Shown here: one piece after another, positions 27,794 through 39,732 of the stretch
How the letters are laid out: every line of letters starts with the position of its first letter
Position numbering within the stretch: the stretch's first letter is position 1
Source of the DNA: Enterococcus plantarum
GTDB lineage: Bacteria > Bacillota > Bacilli > Lactobacillales > Enterococcaceae
DNA length: 64,000 bases
Reading direction: 5' to 3'
Assembly (NCBI RefSeq): GCF_001730295.1
Contig: NZ_MIKA01000001.1
Coordinates: forward strand, 236,760-300,759
Made by a program: the position numbers and the translations under genes
Notes under the pieces: model-generated
Seen by the model: only the letters and a program-made list of their open reading frames with translations
Database searches by the model: none
What the model was told of the DNA's origin: nothing

Positions 27794-29872
27794 ATGGCGT
27801 ATAAATATCTAGTTATTGTGGAATCACCAGCTAAAGCCAAAACGATTGAAAAATATTTAGGAAAAAACTATAAGGTTGTTGCCAGTGTTGGGCATATTAG
27901 AGATTTACCTAAAAGTAAAATGGGTGTTGATACTGAAAATAATTATGAACCGCACTATATCTCAATTCGAGGTAAAGGCGACGTCATAAAAAGTTTAAAA
28001 GCTGCTGCAAAAAAAGCTGAAAAAGTTTATCTCGCAGCCGATCCGGACCGAGAGGGGGAGGCCATTGCTTGGCACCTGTCTTTCCTTCTTGGCTTGGATT
28101 TAAATGATAAAAACCGTGTTGTATTTAATGAAATTACGAAAGAAGCGGTAAAAGCTGCGTTTAAAGAACCTCGCACGATTAACCTAGACTTGGTAGATGC
28201 GCAACAAGCACGCCGTATTCTAGATCGTTTAGTGGGTTATTCACTAAGTCCAATTCTTTGGCGTAAAGTGAAGAAAGGCTTAAGTGCTGGTCGAGTACAG
28301 TCTGTAGCACTTAAAATTATCATTGATCGTGAAAATGATATTCGCAAATTTATTCCAGAAGAATATTGGAGCATTGATGGTAATTTTCAGAAAGCAAAGA
28401 AAAAATTTAAGGCTAATTTCTGGGGCCTAGATAGTAAAAAGAAAAAATTACCGAATGCTGAAGCAGTAAAAGAAGTAACTACTCGAATCAAAGGCAAAGA
28501 ATACGATGTGACAAAAGTTGAAAAGAAAGAGCGGAAACGTAATCCTGCATTACCTTTTACAACTAGTAGTTTACAACAAGAAGCAGCCAGAAAATTAAAC
28601 TTCCGAACACGAAAAACTATGATGGTTGCGCAACAATTATACGAAGGAATTCCCTTAGGGAAACAGGGTACAGTAGGTTTAATCACGTATATGCGTACAG
28701 ATTCCACTAGAATCGCAGATTCTGCAAAAGCAGAAGTAGCAGAATATATTGAAAAAACGTACGGTAGTGAATTTTCTGCTCATGGTGGTCGTAAAGTAAA
28801 AAATGCGCAAGGAGCCCAAGATGCTCATGAGGCGATTCGTCCTTCTAGCGTTATGCGTGCCCCGAATGAAATCAAACAATATTTAGACAAAGACCAGTTA
28901 AAACTGTACACTTTAATTTGGTCACGTCTGGTTGCCAGTCAAATGACACCGGCTATCTTGGATACAATGAAAGTAACATTGGAACAAAATGGCGTGATTT
29001 TCATTGCGAATGGTGCTAAAGTAAAATTCAAAGGTTTTATGCAAGTTTATGTTGAAGGTCGCGATGATGGCAAAGAAGATAAAGAAAATATCTTACCTGA
29101 TTTAGCCGAAGGAGACAAAGTCAATGCTCTTGATATCGAACCGAAACAACACTTCACACAACCACCTGCAAGATTTAGTGAAGCAACATTGATCCGAGCT
29201 TTGGAAGAGAATGGTGTTGGACGGCCATCAACCTACGCACCAACCTTAGAAACGATTCAAAGACGTTATTATGTTAAGCTAACAAATAAACGTTTCGAGC
29301 CGACCGAGCTAGGAGAGATCGTTAATTCATTGATTGTTGAATTTTTCCCACAAATCGTTGATGTTCATTTTACAGCTTCAATGGAAGGGGATTTAGATAA
29401 AATTGGTGTTGGTCAAGAAAAATGGGTAGAAGTCGTGGATCGTTTCTACAGACCGTTTGAAAAAGAATTGACAAATGCAGAAGAAAAAATCGAAAAAATT
29501 CAAATCAAAGACGAGCCAGCTGGCTTCGATTGTGATCTCTGTGGTCATCCAATGGTAATCAAGCTAGGACGTTATGGTAAATTTTATGCATGTAGTAACT
29601 TCCCAGAATGTCGAAATACTAAAGCAATCGTCAAAGAAATTGGTGTTACTTGTCCAGTTTGTAAAGAAGGGCAAGTCATTGAACGTAAATCTAAAAAGAA
29701 TCGATTATTCTACGGTTGTAGCCGCTATCCAGATTGTGACTTTACATCTTGGGATAAACCAATTGGGCGTCCATGTCCAAAATGTGGTCAATATCTCGTT
29801 GAGAAAAAAGTCAAAGGTGGAAAACAAGTCGTCTGTATCAATGGTGATTATGAAGAGAACGTTCAAAAATAA
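27794..29872 (+). CDS. topA: DNA topoisomerase I
   Basis: A type IA topoisomerase of 692 residues that relaxes negative supercoils. The toprim domain begins [19 protein letters not shown] and includes [15 protein letters not shown]. The catalytic Tyr is in [12 protein letters not shown]. Three C-terminal Cys4 zinc fingers are seen ([24 protein letters not shown]), though the last lacks its fourth distal Cys in the usual spacing. The ATG at 27794 follows AAGGAG; the frame is open from 27743 without support. A terminator follows. Confidence 0.97.
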   Translation: MAYKYLVIVESPAKAKTIEKYLGKNYKVVASVGHIRDLPKSKMGVDTENNYEPHYISIRGKGDVIKSLKAAAKKAEKVYLAADPDREGEAIAWHLSFLLGLDLNDKNRVVFNEITKEAVKAAFKEPRTINLDLVDAQQARRILDRLVGYSLSPILWRKVKKGLSAGRVQSVALKIIIDRENDIRKFIPEEYWSIDGNFQKAKKKFKANFWGLDSKKKKLPNAEAVKEVTTRIKGKEYDVTKVEKKERKRNPALPFTTSSLQQEAARKLNFRTRKTMMVAQQLYEGIPLGKQGTVGLITYMRTDSTRIADSAKAEVAEYIEKTYGSEFSAHGGRKVKNAQGAQDAHEAIRPSSVMRAPNEIKQYLDKDQLKLYTLIWSRLVASQMTPAILDTMKVTLEQNGVIFIANGAKVKFKGFMQVYVEGRDDGKEDKENILPDLAEGDKVNALDIEPKQHFTQPPARFSEATLIRALEENGVGRPSTYAPTLETIQRRYYVKLTNKRFEPTELGEIVNSLIVEFFPQIVDVHFTASMEGDLDKIGVGQEKWVEVVDRFYRPFEKELTNAEEKIEKIQIKDEPAGFDCDLCGHPMVIKLGRYGKFYACSNFPECRNTKAIVKEIGVTCPVCKEGQVIERKSKKNRLFYGCSRYPDCDFTSWDKPIGRPCPKCGQYLVEKKVKGGKQVVCINGDYEENVQK

Positions 29873-29898
29873 ACGATATCTATAAAAACAAGAAAATT

Positions 29899-29930
29899 AA
29901 AAAACCAGCGGAAAAGCCCGTTGGTTTTTT
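29899..29930 (+). terminator. Terminator after topA
   Basis: AAAAAACCAGCGG pairs with CCCGTTGGTTTTTT around a short loop, ending in six T residues, 10 bases before the trmFO ribosome site. Confidence 0.85.
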
Positions 29931-29948
29931 GAAGAAAAGAGGAAATAG

Positions 29949-31265
29949 ATGAATACTCCTGTAACAGTTATCGGCGCTGGCTTAGCGGGCAGTGAAGCTG
30001 CTTGGCAAGTTGCCCAATCTGGTGTCCCAGTAACACTTTATGAAATGCGTCCTGTAAAAAACACTCCAGCTCACCAAACTGAAAATTTTGCTGAATTAGT
30101 ATGTTCTAACTCATTGAGAGGCAATAACTTAACGAATGCTGTTGGTGTTCTGAAAGAAGAAATGAGACGTTTAGATTCAATCATCATCAACAGTGCGGAT
30201 AAAACTGCTGTACCTGCTGGTGGCGCTTTAGCCGTTGATCGAGATACGTTTTCACAAGAAATTACGGATAAAATAAAAAATCATCCATTGATTACAGTTA
30301 AGAATGAAGAAATCACTGCTATTCCAGATGGAATCGTGATCATTGCCACAGGGCCATTGACTTCAGAAGCATTAGCAGAACAAATCAAAGAGTTTAACGG
30401 TTCAGACGGTTTTTACTTTTACGACGCTGCGGCACCGATTGTGGACAAAGCAACGATCGATATGGATAAAGTTTATTTAAAATCTCGCTACAACAAAGGT
30501 GAGGCAGCATATTTAAATTGTCCAATGACAGAAGAAGAGTTTAAAGCTTTTTATGAAGCCTTGATTTCTGCTGAAGTTGTTCCTTTAAAAACATTTGAAA
30601 AAGAAAAATTCTTTGAAGGATGCATGCCAATTGAAGTAATGGCTAAACGAGGCATCAAAACGATGTTATTTGGGCCATTAAAGCCAGTTGGATTGGAAGA
30701 TCCTAAGACAGGTAAACGTCCCTATGCTGTTATCCAATTACGCCAAGATAATGCAGCCGCTTCATTATACAATCTTGTAGGTTTTCAAACACATCTAAAA
30801 TGGGGCGAACAAAAACGTGTTTTCCAAATGATTCCAGGTTTAGAAAATGCTGAATTTGTTCGTTATGGGGTTATGCATCGTAATAGTTTTATGAACTCAC
30901 CAGAACTATTGAAACCAACTTATCAATCTCAAAAGAGAGAAAACTTATTCTTTGCTGGTCAAATGACAGGTGTTGAAGGATACGTAGAAAGTGCAGCTAG
31001 TGGTTTATTAGCAGGTATGAATGCAGCTCGTTTGGCCAAAGAGGAAGAACTTATCGTTTTCCCAAGAGAAACAGCTTTAGGAAGTATGGCCTATTATATT
31101 ACGCATGCAGAAGGCAAACATTTCCAACCGATGAACGCTAACTTTGGTTTGTTCCCTGAATTGCCAGAAAGAATTCGGGATAAAAAAGAACGATATGAAG
31201 CCATTGCAGACAGAGCTTTGACGACATTAGCTAAAATGAAACAAGATTTAACTATCGAAGAATAA
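29949..31265 (+). CDS. trmFO: tRNA (uracil-54-C5) methyltransferase, folate-dependent
   Basis: A 438-residue FAD/folate enzyme (TrmFO, formerly Gid) that makes m5U54 in the tRNA T-loop with methylenetetrahydrofolate as carbon donor. The FAD motif [14 protein letters not shown] opens the protein, and family motifs such as [43 protein letters not shown] and [20 protein letters not shown] follow. It lies after topA and before xerC, the Bacillus order. Confidence 0.97.
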   Translation: MNTPVTVIGAGLAGSEAAWQVAQSGVPVTLYEMRPVKNTPAHQTENFAELVCSNSLRGNNLTNAVGVLKEEMRRLDSIIINSADKTAVPAGGALAVDRDTFSQEITDKIKNHPLITVKNEEITAIPDGIVIIATGPLTSEALAEQIKEFNGSDGFYFYDAAAPIVDKATIDMDKVYLKSRYNKGEAAYLNCPMTEEEFKAFYEALISAEVVPLKTFEKEKFFEGCMPIEVMAKRGIKTMLFGPLKPVGLEDPKTGKRPYAVIQLRQDNAAASLYNLVGFQTHLKWGEQKRVFQMIPGLENAEFVRYGVMHRNSFMNSPELLKPTYQSQKRENLFFAGQMTGVEGYVESAASGLLAGMNAARLAKEEELIVFPRETALGSMAYYITHAEGKHFQPMNANFGLFPELPERIRDKKERYEAIADRALTTLAKMKQDLTIEE

Positions 31266-31276
31266 ACGAAAGAACA

Positions 31277-31316
31277 AAAAGACCAGTGCGAATCAAACGA
31301 TTTGCATTGGTCTTTT
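31277..31316 (+). terminator. Terminator after trmFO
   Basis: A 17-bp stem, AAAAGACCAGTGCGAAT with ATTTGCATTGGTCTTTT including G-U pairs, ends in T residues. Confidence 0.85.
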
Positions 31317-31494
31317 AAGCGATACAAAACAACCGAAAAACAGATTAAATTACGCTTACAGTTTATGAGCATTTAAAGTTAAATATGAATAAATTGTTAC
31401 TAAATTTGAAAATATTGATTAAATTCTGACAATTCGTTTGTTTTTTCAAAATGGTTATGCTAAAGTTACTGTGTAATTTAATGGAGGAAGGTTT

Positions 31495-32394
31495 ATGCAA
31501 GAGAAAAATTGGTCTGAACTATTTTTAAACTACTTGATCATTGAACGTGGTTATTCTGAAAAAACCAAAATTGCATACGAAGAAGACATGCACAATTTTT
31601 TTGTGTTTTTAAAAAATTCGGGAGAGCCTGATTATTTAAACGTCGACCATTTGGATATTCGCTCCTATTTGAGCTTCCTATATGATAAAGAATATAGTCG
31701 GAATTCTATTAGTCGAAAAATTGCTAGTTTACGTTCTTTCTATCAATTTCTGCTTAAAAATGAAGTCATCAAAGAAAATCCATTCTCGTATGTACACATG
31801 AAGAAAAAACAATTACGTCTTCCTCGTTTTTTATATGAAAAGGAGATGGATGCTTTGTTTGACAGTGCTAAAGGGTCGAAACCTTTAGATTTAAGGAATC
31901 AAGCATTGTTAGAAATTCTCTATGGTACTGGAATTCGAGTAAGTGAATGTACAAACTTAACCTTGCAATCCATTGACTTTTCTGCAAACGTATTACTTAT
32001 TCATGGGAAAGGAAACAAAGATCGGTATGTGCCTTTCGGTTCTTTCGCGCAAGATGCATTAAAAGAGTACTTGGAAAATGGACGAGCTGTTTTGATGGAA
32101 AAATACCATCGTGAACATGCGTTTGTTTTTGTTAATCATCACGGGGAACAAATTACCCCAACTGGTATCGAGTATATTTTAAATCAACTTATAAAAAAAA
32201 GTACCTTAAATAGCGATATTCATCCTCATATGTTACGTCATACATTTGCCACACATTTACTAAATAACGGAGCTGATATGCGAACCGTTCAAGAATTATT
32301 GGGGCATTCTGATTTATCAACGACCCAAATTTATGCTCATGTAACAAAAGAAAGTTTACAAAAAAATTATCGAACATTTCATCCTCGTGCGTAA
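31495..32394 (+). CDS. xerC: Tyrosine recombinase XerC (CodV)
   Basis: A tyrosine recombinase of 299 residues. The N-terminal SAM-like core-binding domain is followed by the catalytic domain: Arg I in YGTGIRVSEC, the Lys region HGKGNKDRYVP, His-X-X-Arg in HMLRHTFATHLL, and GHSDLSTTQIYAHV with the nucleophile Tyr. With XerD it resolves chromosome dimers at dif. It is first in the xerC-hslV-hslU-codY series, equal to codV-clpQ-clpY-codY of Bacillus, which supports XerC rather than an integrase. Confidence 0.95.
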   Translation: MQEKNWSELFLNYLIIERGYSEKTKIAYEEDMHNFFVFLKNSGEPDYLNVDHLDIRSYLSFLYDKEYSRNSISRKIASLRSFYQFLLKNEVIKENPFSYVHMKKKQLRLPRFLYEKEMDALFDSAKGSKPLDLRNQALLEILYGTGIRVSECTNLTLQSIDFSANVLLIHGKGNKDRYVPFGSFAQDALKEYLENGRAVLMEKYHREHAFVFVNHHGEQITPTGIEYILNQLIKKSTLNSDIHPHMLRHTFATHLLNNGADMRTVQELLGHSDLSTTQIYAHVTKESLQKNYRTFHPRA

Positions 32395-32480
32395 CGAGTC
32401 TTGTATCAACTAGCTTGCAGGCTAGCAACACTGAAAAATAGAAACAAGCCTGTTCAGCTTTTAAATTAGGAGGAACTATA

Positions 32481-33029
32481 ATGGTTGAATCACAATTTCA
32501 TTCAACAACGATTTGTGCTGTTGAAAAAGATGGAAAATTTGCGATGGCTGGTGACGGTCAAGTAACAATGGGAGAATCTGTTGTTATGAAAGGCACTGCT
32601 AAAAAAGTTCGTAGAATATATAATGACGAAGTCGTTGTCGGTTTTGCAGGAAGTGTAGCAGATGCGTTTACACTAGAAGAGAAATTTGAAGGAAAATTAA
32701 ACGAATACAATGGCAATTTAACTCGTGCTGCGGTTGAATTAGCTCAAGAATGGCGTACACAGCAATCTATGCAAAAATTAGAAGCCATGTTGATTGTTAT
32801 GAATGAAAAGGAAATGTTGCTAGTTTCAGGTACAGGTGAAGTAATCACTCCAGATGATGGTATCTTAGCAATTGGTTCAGGCGGAAACTTCGCCTTGTCA
32901 GCAGCTCGTGCAATGAAACATTACGGAGATAAAGATATGTCTGCTAAAGAAATCGCCAAAAATGCGTTAACTATTGCGGCAGATATCTGTGTCTTTACAA
33001 ATCACAATATTATTGTAGAAGAATTATAA
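32481..33029 (+). CDS. hslV: ATP-dependent protease subunit HslV (ClpQ)
   Basis: The 182-residue peptidase subunit of the HslUV complex. The core begins [23 protein letters not shown]. Unlike the E. coli enzyme, which has Thr at position 2, there are eight residues before the catalytic TT pair, so processing or an N-terminal Ser/Thr variant mechanism as discussed for Bacillus ClpQ applies. AGGAGG precedes the ATG. It lies 16 bp ahead of hslU. Confidence 0.95.
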   Translation: MVESQFHSTTICAVEKDGKFAMAGDGQVTMGESVVMKGTAKKVRRIYNDEVVVGFAGSVADAFTLEEKFEGKLNEYNGNLTRAAVELAQEWRTQQSMQKLEAMLIVMNEKEMLLVSGTGEVITPDDGILAIGSGGNFALSAARAMKHYGDKDMSAKEIAKNALTIAADICVFTNHNIIVEEL

Positions 33030-33045
33030 ATGGGGGACAATGACC

Positions 33046-34449
33046 ATGAATGAATTAAATAGAACACCAAGAGAAATTGTCAAAGAATTGGATGAATATA
33101 TCATCGGACAAGAAACAGCCAAAAAATCAGTTGCAGTAGCTCTAAGAAATAGATATCGCCGTTTACAGCTTGAAGAAAAAATGCAACAAGATGTAACGCC
33201 CAAAAATATGCTGATGATCGGACCTACAGGTGTAGGGAAAACAGAAATCGCCAGACGCCTGGCAAAAATCGTCAATGCTCCTTTTATCAAAGTAGAAGCG
33301 ACTAAGTTTACAGAAGTTGGTTATGTTGGTAGAGATGTAGAATCAATGGTACGTGATTTAGTAGAAAACGCTATTCAAATTGTAGAAAAAAAACAATACA
33401 GTAGAGTTTATTCTCAAGCCTTGAAAAAGGCGAATAACCGTTTAGTAAAAGTTCTTGTTCCAGGAATCAAAAAAGAACAAAAACAAACCTCCAATAATCA
33501 ATTTGAACAAATGATGCAAATGTTCAACAGTGCGCAACAACCTCAAGAATCACAAGAAGAAGTAACGGAAGAAATCAAAGTGAATCGCAAAACGATTCTC
33601 GAGCAACTACAAAAAGGATTACTAGACAATCGTGAAGTAACGATTGAAATCGAAGAGCCTAAAAAGACAATGCCAGCTATGAATAACGGCATGGAACAAA
33701 TGGGCATCGACTTAAACGAAACTTTAGGAGCTCTATCTCCTAAGAAAAAAGTCGAACGTACAGTTACTGTCAAAGAAGCCCAAGAACTATTAGTTAAAGA
33801 AGAGTCCGCTAAAATTGTTAAAGATGCAGACATTCACAGCGAGGCAATTCGTTTAGCTGAAAGTAGTGGCATTATTTTCATTGATGAATTTGATAAAATC
33901 ACTTCAAAAAGTCAGCAAAACTCAGGCGAAGTTTCTCGTGAAGGAGTACAACGTGATATTTTGCCAATTGTTGAAGGTTCTCAAGTCAATACAAAATATG
34001 GTCCGGTTCAAACAGATCATATTTTATTTATCGCATCTGGCGCATTCCATTTGTCTAAACCAAGTGATTTGATTCCTGAATTACAAGGTCGATTCCCAAT
34101 TCGTGTCGAGTTAGACGATCTAACTGCAGAAGACTTTGTCAAGATTTTGACAGAGCCAAACAATGCGTTGATAAAACAATATATCGCTTTAATTGGCACT
34201 GAAAATGTCACAGTTGTTTTTACGAAAGAAGCAATCGAACGGATCGCAAATATTGCGTTTGATGTCAATAGAGACACTGACAATATCGGAGCTCGCCGCT
34301 TGCATACGATTTTGGAACGTTTGCTAGAAGATTTATTATTTGAAGCACCAGATATGCAAATGGGGGAGATTACAATTACAGAAGCATATGTGAATGAAAA
34401 ACTGAACAGTATTGTTCAAAATGAAGATTTAAGCCGTTACATTCTTTAA
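33046..34449 (+). CDS. hslU: ATP-dependent protease ATPase HslU (ClpY)
   Basis: A 467-residue AAA+ unfoldase partner of HslV. It opens [33 protein letters not shown]; Walker A is GPTGVGKTE, followed by an intermediate domain with variable Gln-rich insert at about 145-170, Walker [12 protein letters not shown] and the sensor region. The C-terminal tail NEDLSRYIL inserts into HslV. The ATG at 33046 is preferred over 33040 because GGGGGA lies eight bases upstream. Confidence 0.97.
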   Translation: MNELNRTPREIVKELDEYIIGQETAKKSVAVALRNRYRRLQLEEKMQQDVTPKNMLMIGPTGVGKTEIARRLAKIVNAPFIKVEATKFTEVGYVGRDVESMVRDLVENAIQIVEKKQYSRVYSQALKKANNRLVKVLVPGIKKEQKQTSNNQFEQMMQMFNSAQQPQESQEEVTEEIKVNRKTILEQLQKGLLDNREVTIEIEEPKKTMPAMNNGMEQMGIDLNETLGALSPKKKVERTVTVKEAQELLVKEESAKIVKDADIHSEAIRLAESSGIIFIDEFDKITSKSQQNSGEVSREGVQRDILPIVEGSQVNTKYGPVQTDHILFIASGAFHLSKPSDLIPELQGRFPIRVELDDLTAEDFVKILTEPNNALIKQYIALIGTENVTVVFTKEAIERIANIAFDVNRDTDNIGARRLHTILERLLEDLLFEAPDMQMGEITITEAYVNEKLNSIVQNEDLSRYIL

Positions 34450-34601
34450 GAATTTCAAACTTCAAGTCTGCAGAAGTTCTTTTGAAACAAACAAGAGTCG
34501 TAACAAGAACTGAGTTGAGAATTTTTGGTACAAGATGATGAAAAACGGATCGATAATACCATCTATTTTCTAGCTCAGTTTTTAAATTAGGAGGAGTAAA
34601 A

Positions 34602-35393
34602 ATGACTACTTTATTAGAAAAAACGCGTCAAATCAATAAACTTTTACAACAAAAAAATACCTTTGATCAAAAGGCCGAATTACCTTACGACAAAATGGCT
34701 ATGATTTTAGGCGATGTTTTAGAAAGTAATGCGTATATTATCAGTAACGAAGGGGTTTTGTTAGGGTATAACGAAAAATTAGATGTTAATAATGCGCGTG
34801 TGAAACATATGTTTGAAGAAAAACGTTTCCCACAAAGTTACACAGACGCAGCAGATAACTTGGTTAAGACAGAAGCAAATATTTCAATCACTAGCGATTT
34901 AACTGCTTTTCCTATCGAACTACGTGAAAAATATCCTTTTGGACTAACAACCATTGTCCCAATGTTTGGTGCGGGTGAACGTTTAGGAACGATTATTTTG
35001 GCAAGAGTAGAACAGTCCTTCAATGATGAAGATTTGGTTCTAGCTGAATATAGTGCTACTGTTGTTGGCATGCAGATTCTTTATCAGCAATCACGTAACA
35101 TCGAAGCAAGCGTTCGTAGTGCAACTGCTGTACAAATGGCGATTAATACATTGTCATACAGCGAGTTAAAAGCAGTTCAAGCTATATTTAAAGCTTTGGA
35201 TGGCGAAGAAGGTAGATTAACGGCTTCCAGTATTGCCGATGAAATTGGAATCACGCGCTCAGTAATCGTAAATGCTTTAAGAAAATTAGAATCAGCAGGT
35301 ATCATTGAATCAAGATCCCTAGGAATGAAAGGGACTTATCTGAAAGTCTTAAATAAACAATTCATCAAAGAATTAGAAAAAGATAGTAAGTAG
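34602..35393 (+). CDS. codY: Global regulator CodY
   Basis: A 263-residue CodY, the repressor sensing branched-chain amino acids (and GTP in some genera). The N-terminal GAF domain starts LLEKTRQINKLLQQ and the C-terminal winged helix has ASSIADEIGITRSVIVNALRKLESAG. AGGAGG precedes the ATG. It comes 152 bp after hslU; that gap holds a distant ACTGAG/CTCAGT pair and a T run that could be a weak attenuator, but I see no convincing CodY box. Confidence 0.97.
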   Translation: MTTLLEKTRQINKLLQQKNTFDQKAELPYDKMAMILGDVLESNAYIISNEGVLLGYNEKLDVNNARVKHMFEEKRFPQSYTDAADNLVKTEANISITSDLTAFPIELREKYPFGLTTIVPMFGAGERLGTIILARVEQSFNDEDLVLAEYSATVVGMQILYQQSRNIEASVRSATAVQMAINTLSYSELKAVQAIFKALDGEEGRLTASSIADEIGITRSVIVNALRKLESAGIIESRSLGMKGTYLKVLNKQFIKELEKDSK

Positions 35394-35406
35394 GGGGGCA
35401 GAGAAC

Positions 35407-36282
35407 ATGACTGTACAAATTGAAAATGATTATTTGATTGCAACAATAGCAGAAGATGGTGCCGAGCTTATCAGCTTGAAATCGAAGAAAAATAATATTG
35501 AATACATCTGGCAAGGAGATCCAGCATTTTGGGGCCGTCACGCACCTGTATTATTTCCAGTTGTCGGGCGCTTAAAAGATGATCAATACACATATGAAAA
35601 TCAAACTTACCCGATGGGACAGCATGGATTTGCCAGAGATAGCCTTTTTGAAGTAATCGAACACGGGTCAGAACTAGTTTCACTATCGTTAAAAAGCACC
35701 AAAGAGTCGAAAAAAAAATATCCTTTTGAATTTGAATTGATTCTTTCATATGTCCTAGAAGAAGACAATTTAATTGTTAAGTATCAAGTAGAAAATACAG
35801 GTAATGCGGATATGTATTTTTCAATTGGTGGACATCCTGCATTTAATGTACCTTTAGAACAAGAGTTGACGTTTGATGATTATTATCTAAGTTTTTCACC
35901 CAAAAAATCTCGTACTCAGATTCCGTTAGTAGGTCCTTTTGCAGATTTCGAGCATAAAACATTAGGACAAACGAATACTAGTCTTGATCTTCGCAGAGAG
36001 CTATTCAAAGAAGATGCAATTATTTTCGAAACCAAAGGAGTAAATACCTTTACAATTGAAACAGACGAAGGTCCTCACAGCATTAGTTTAAGTTTTACAG
36101 ATATGCCTTATGTCGGCGTTTGGTCTCCTTATCCACAAGAAGCCCCATTCGTTTGTATCGAGCCTTGGTGTGGTATTGCAGACGAAGTAAATACTACAGG
36201 AAATCTTGTTGATAAAAAAGGGATCAACAAACTAGTTGCAGCAGATATTTTTAAAACACAATATACACTTACAGCTAAATAA
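35407..36282 (+). CDS. Aldose 1-epimerase family protein (LacX-like)
   Basis: A 291-residue galactose mutarotase-like protein. Key family features are the Arg region FWGRHAPVLFPVVGRL, the His motif YPMGQHGFARD, and SIGGHPAFNVPL with its catalytic His, with a Glu near CIEPWCGIADEV. The form resembles LacX of lactococci more than GalM. It converts sugar anomers; the particular sugar is unclear. AGGGGGGC precedes the ATG. It is only 13 bp behind codY and probably co-transcribed with it. Confidence 0.9.
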   Translation: MTVQIENDYLIATIAEDGAELISLKSKKNNIEYIWQGDPAFWGRHAPVLFPVVGRLKDDQYTYENQTYPMGQHGFARDSLFEVIEHGSELVSLSLKSTKESKKKYPFEFELILSYVLEEDNLIVKYQVENTGNADMYFSIGGHPAFNVPLEQELTFDDYYLSFSPKKSRTQIPLVGPFADFEHKTLGQTNTSLDLRRELFKEDAIIFETKGVNTFTIETDEGPHSISLSFTDMPYVGVWSPYPQEAPFVCIEPWCGIADEVNTTGNLVDKKGINKLVAADIFKTQYTLTAK

Positions 36283-36285
36283 ACT

Positions 36286-36333
36286 AAAAAACTAGGACAC
36301 GAAGTATTGCAAACTTCATGCTCTAGTTTTTTT
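36286..36333. terminator. Bidirectional terminator between epimerase and plsY
   Basis: AAAAAACTAG pairs with CTAGTTTTTT around an inner GAAGT/ACTTC hairpin. T runs exist on both strands, which suits the two convergent genes. Confidence 0.88.
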
Positions 36334-36976
36334 AATCATTTGTTTTATTTTTTTTGCGAGCGCCCAAACCAAACGGTACTCGACTTTCGGTGCCATCTTT
36401 GATTCGTTCTATATTATCTTTGTGACGGATAAAAATAAAAATTGTCAACGCTAATGCAATCGATGTTAATAACCAATCAAAATGAGGCAAGATAGCTGGA
36501 ATAGCGAAAGGCAAAATAATTGTCGAAAGTGTGATTAGCACAGCACTGATCATACTGGACAAACTTACCATGCTGGTAATATATAACATAATAATAAAAA
36601 TTAAAGCAGAATAAACAAAAAATGCTGGATTGTACGCCAAAATCATCCCTGCACTAGTAGCGACAGCCTTTCCTCCTTTGAAATTTGCAAAAATAGGAAA
36701 GGTATGACCTAGAACGGCTGCAACACCAAAAACTAGTGGATTTACATCTAAAGTAAATAGTAGAGGTAGGCAAGTTGCAAAGGTTCCTTTTAAAATATCC
36801 ATCAGCAAAACAGCTATTCCTGCTTTTTTTCCAAGAACTCTAAACGTATTTGTCGTTCCTGTGTTACCACTACCAAATTGCCGAAGATCCTTTTTGAAAA
36901 AAAGTTTGCCTATCCAAACGCCAGAAGGAATAGAACCAAGTAAATAAGCTATAATCAATAGCACAAAAAATTTCAT
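36332..36976 (-). CDS. plsY: Acyl-phosphate:glycerol-3-phosphate acyltransferase PlsY
   Basis: A 214-residue multi-pass membrane acyltransferase making lysophosphatidate from acyl-phosphate and glycerol 3-phosphate. Diagnostic motifs are [13 protein letters not shown], the phosphate-binding loop [43 protein letters not shown] and RHKDNIERI. The ATG at 36976 follows AGAGGTT. It is divergent from the CoA-binding protein gene and adjacent to parE-parC, as in many Bacillota. Confidence 0.96.
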   Translation of the reverse strand: MKFFVLLIIAYLLGSIPSGVWIGKLFFKKDLRQFGSGNTGTTNTFRVLGKKAGIAVLLMDILKGTFATCLPLLFTLDVNPLVFGVAAVLGHTFPIFANFKGGKAVATSAGMILAYNPAFFVYSALIFIIMLYITSMVSLSSMISAVLITLSTIILPFAIPAILPHFDWLLTSIALALTIFIFIRHKDNIERIKDGTESRVPFGLGARKKNKTND

Positions 36977-37093
36977 TAAGTAACCTCTTTCTGTTCAAAC
37001 TAGCATTTATTCTATCATGAATAGAAACAGCTAACAATAATTAAATATTCGTTGTATAATGAAAATGAAGAGAAAGTAGAAAGGATGATCAAC

Positions 37094-37519
37094 ATGCCCA
37101 TAGAAAACCCAACACAAAAACAAATTTTTGATTACCTAAAACAAGCTAAACGAATCGCAGTCGTTGGACTAAGTGCGAAAGAAGACCGTACAAGTTATAA
37201 AATAGCTGAATTACTACAAGAATCTGGTTATGAAATTATTCCAGTAAACCCAAAGTTGGTAGGAGAAAAGATCCTTGGTGAAAAAGTCTATGAGAAATTG
37301 CAAGATGTACCAGGACAAATCGATATCGTCGATATATTTCGTCGGAGTGAATTTTTACCTGAAGTTGCTCGAGATTTTATAGAAACTGATGCAAAAGTCT
37401 TTTGGGCCCAATTAGGACTGGAAAATGAAGAAGCTGCTGAAATCTTGAAAAATGCAGGAAGAAATGCTATTATAATGAATCGTTGCATTAAAATTGAATT
37501 AGCTGAAATGCCTAAATAG
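37094..37519 (+). CDS. CoA-binding (YccU-type) protein
   Basis: A 141-residue protein with a single CoA-binding Rossmann domain: RIAVVGLSAKEDRTSYKIAELLQESGYEIIPVNP and the later DIVDIFRRSEFLPEV, WAQLGLENEEAAEI and NRCIKIE. It resembles YccU and the N-terminal part of succinyl-CoA synthetase alpha. The ATG at 37094 follows AAGGATG at suitable spacing; two earlier in-frame ATGs overlap or precede that site. The function is uncertain. Confidence 0.87.
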   Translation: MPIENPTQKQIFDYLKQAKRIAVVGLSAKEDRTSYKIAELLQESGYEIIPVNPKLVGEKILGEKVYEKLQDVPGQIDIVDIFRRSEFLPEVARDFIETDAKVFWAQLGLENEEAAEILKNAGRNAIIMNRCIKIELAEMPK

Positions 37520-37535
37520 ATGCAAATAATCTTAA

Positions 37536-37580
37536 GAAAGAGTGGCCGTTGAGGAAAGCTCTTTTTTTTTGAGAGCTTTT
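37536..37580 (+). terminator. Terminator after the CoA-binding protein gene
   Basis: AAGAG and CTCTT, or alternatively AAAGCTC and GAGCTTT, form overlapping stems around a run of nine T residues. One of the two folds should terminate. Confidence 0.7.
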
Positions 37581-37589
37581 AGAGTATTA

Positions 37590-37619
37590 TTGTAATGATG
37601 TGGCCTTGCGCCCTATAAT
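37590..37619 (+). promoter_or_regulatory. Promoter of parE-parC
   Basis: TTGTAA at 37590-37595 and TATAAT at 37614-37619 are separated by 18 bp, 23 bp before the parE start with a ribosome site in between. Confidence 0.65.
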
Positions 37620-37629
37620 TCAAGTATAA

Positions 37630-39720
<2,091 letters not shown>

Positions 39721-39732
39721 GGAGTGACAAAT

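Noticed and set aside
31495..32394. Phage integrase or integrative element at the tyrosine recombinase
   Set aside because: The gene lies in the conserved trmFO-xerC-hslVU-codY string, with no att repeats or phage genes.
34450..34601. CodY box or attenuator before codY
   Set aside because: AATTTTTGG-like words do not reach the CodY consensus, and the distant ACTGAG/CTCAGT pair is too loose to call.
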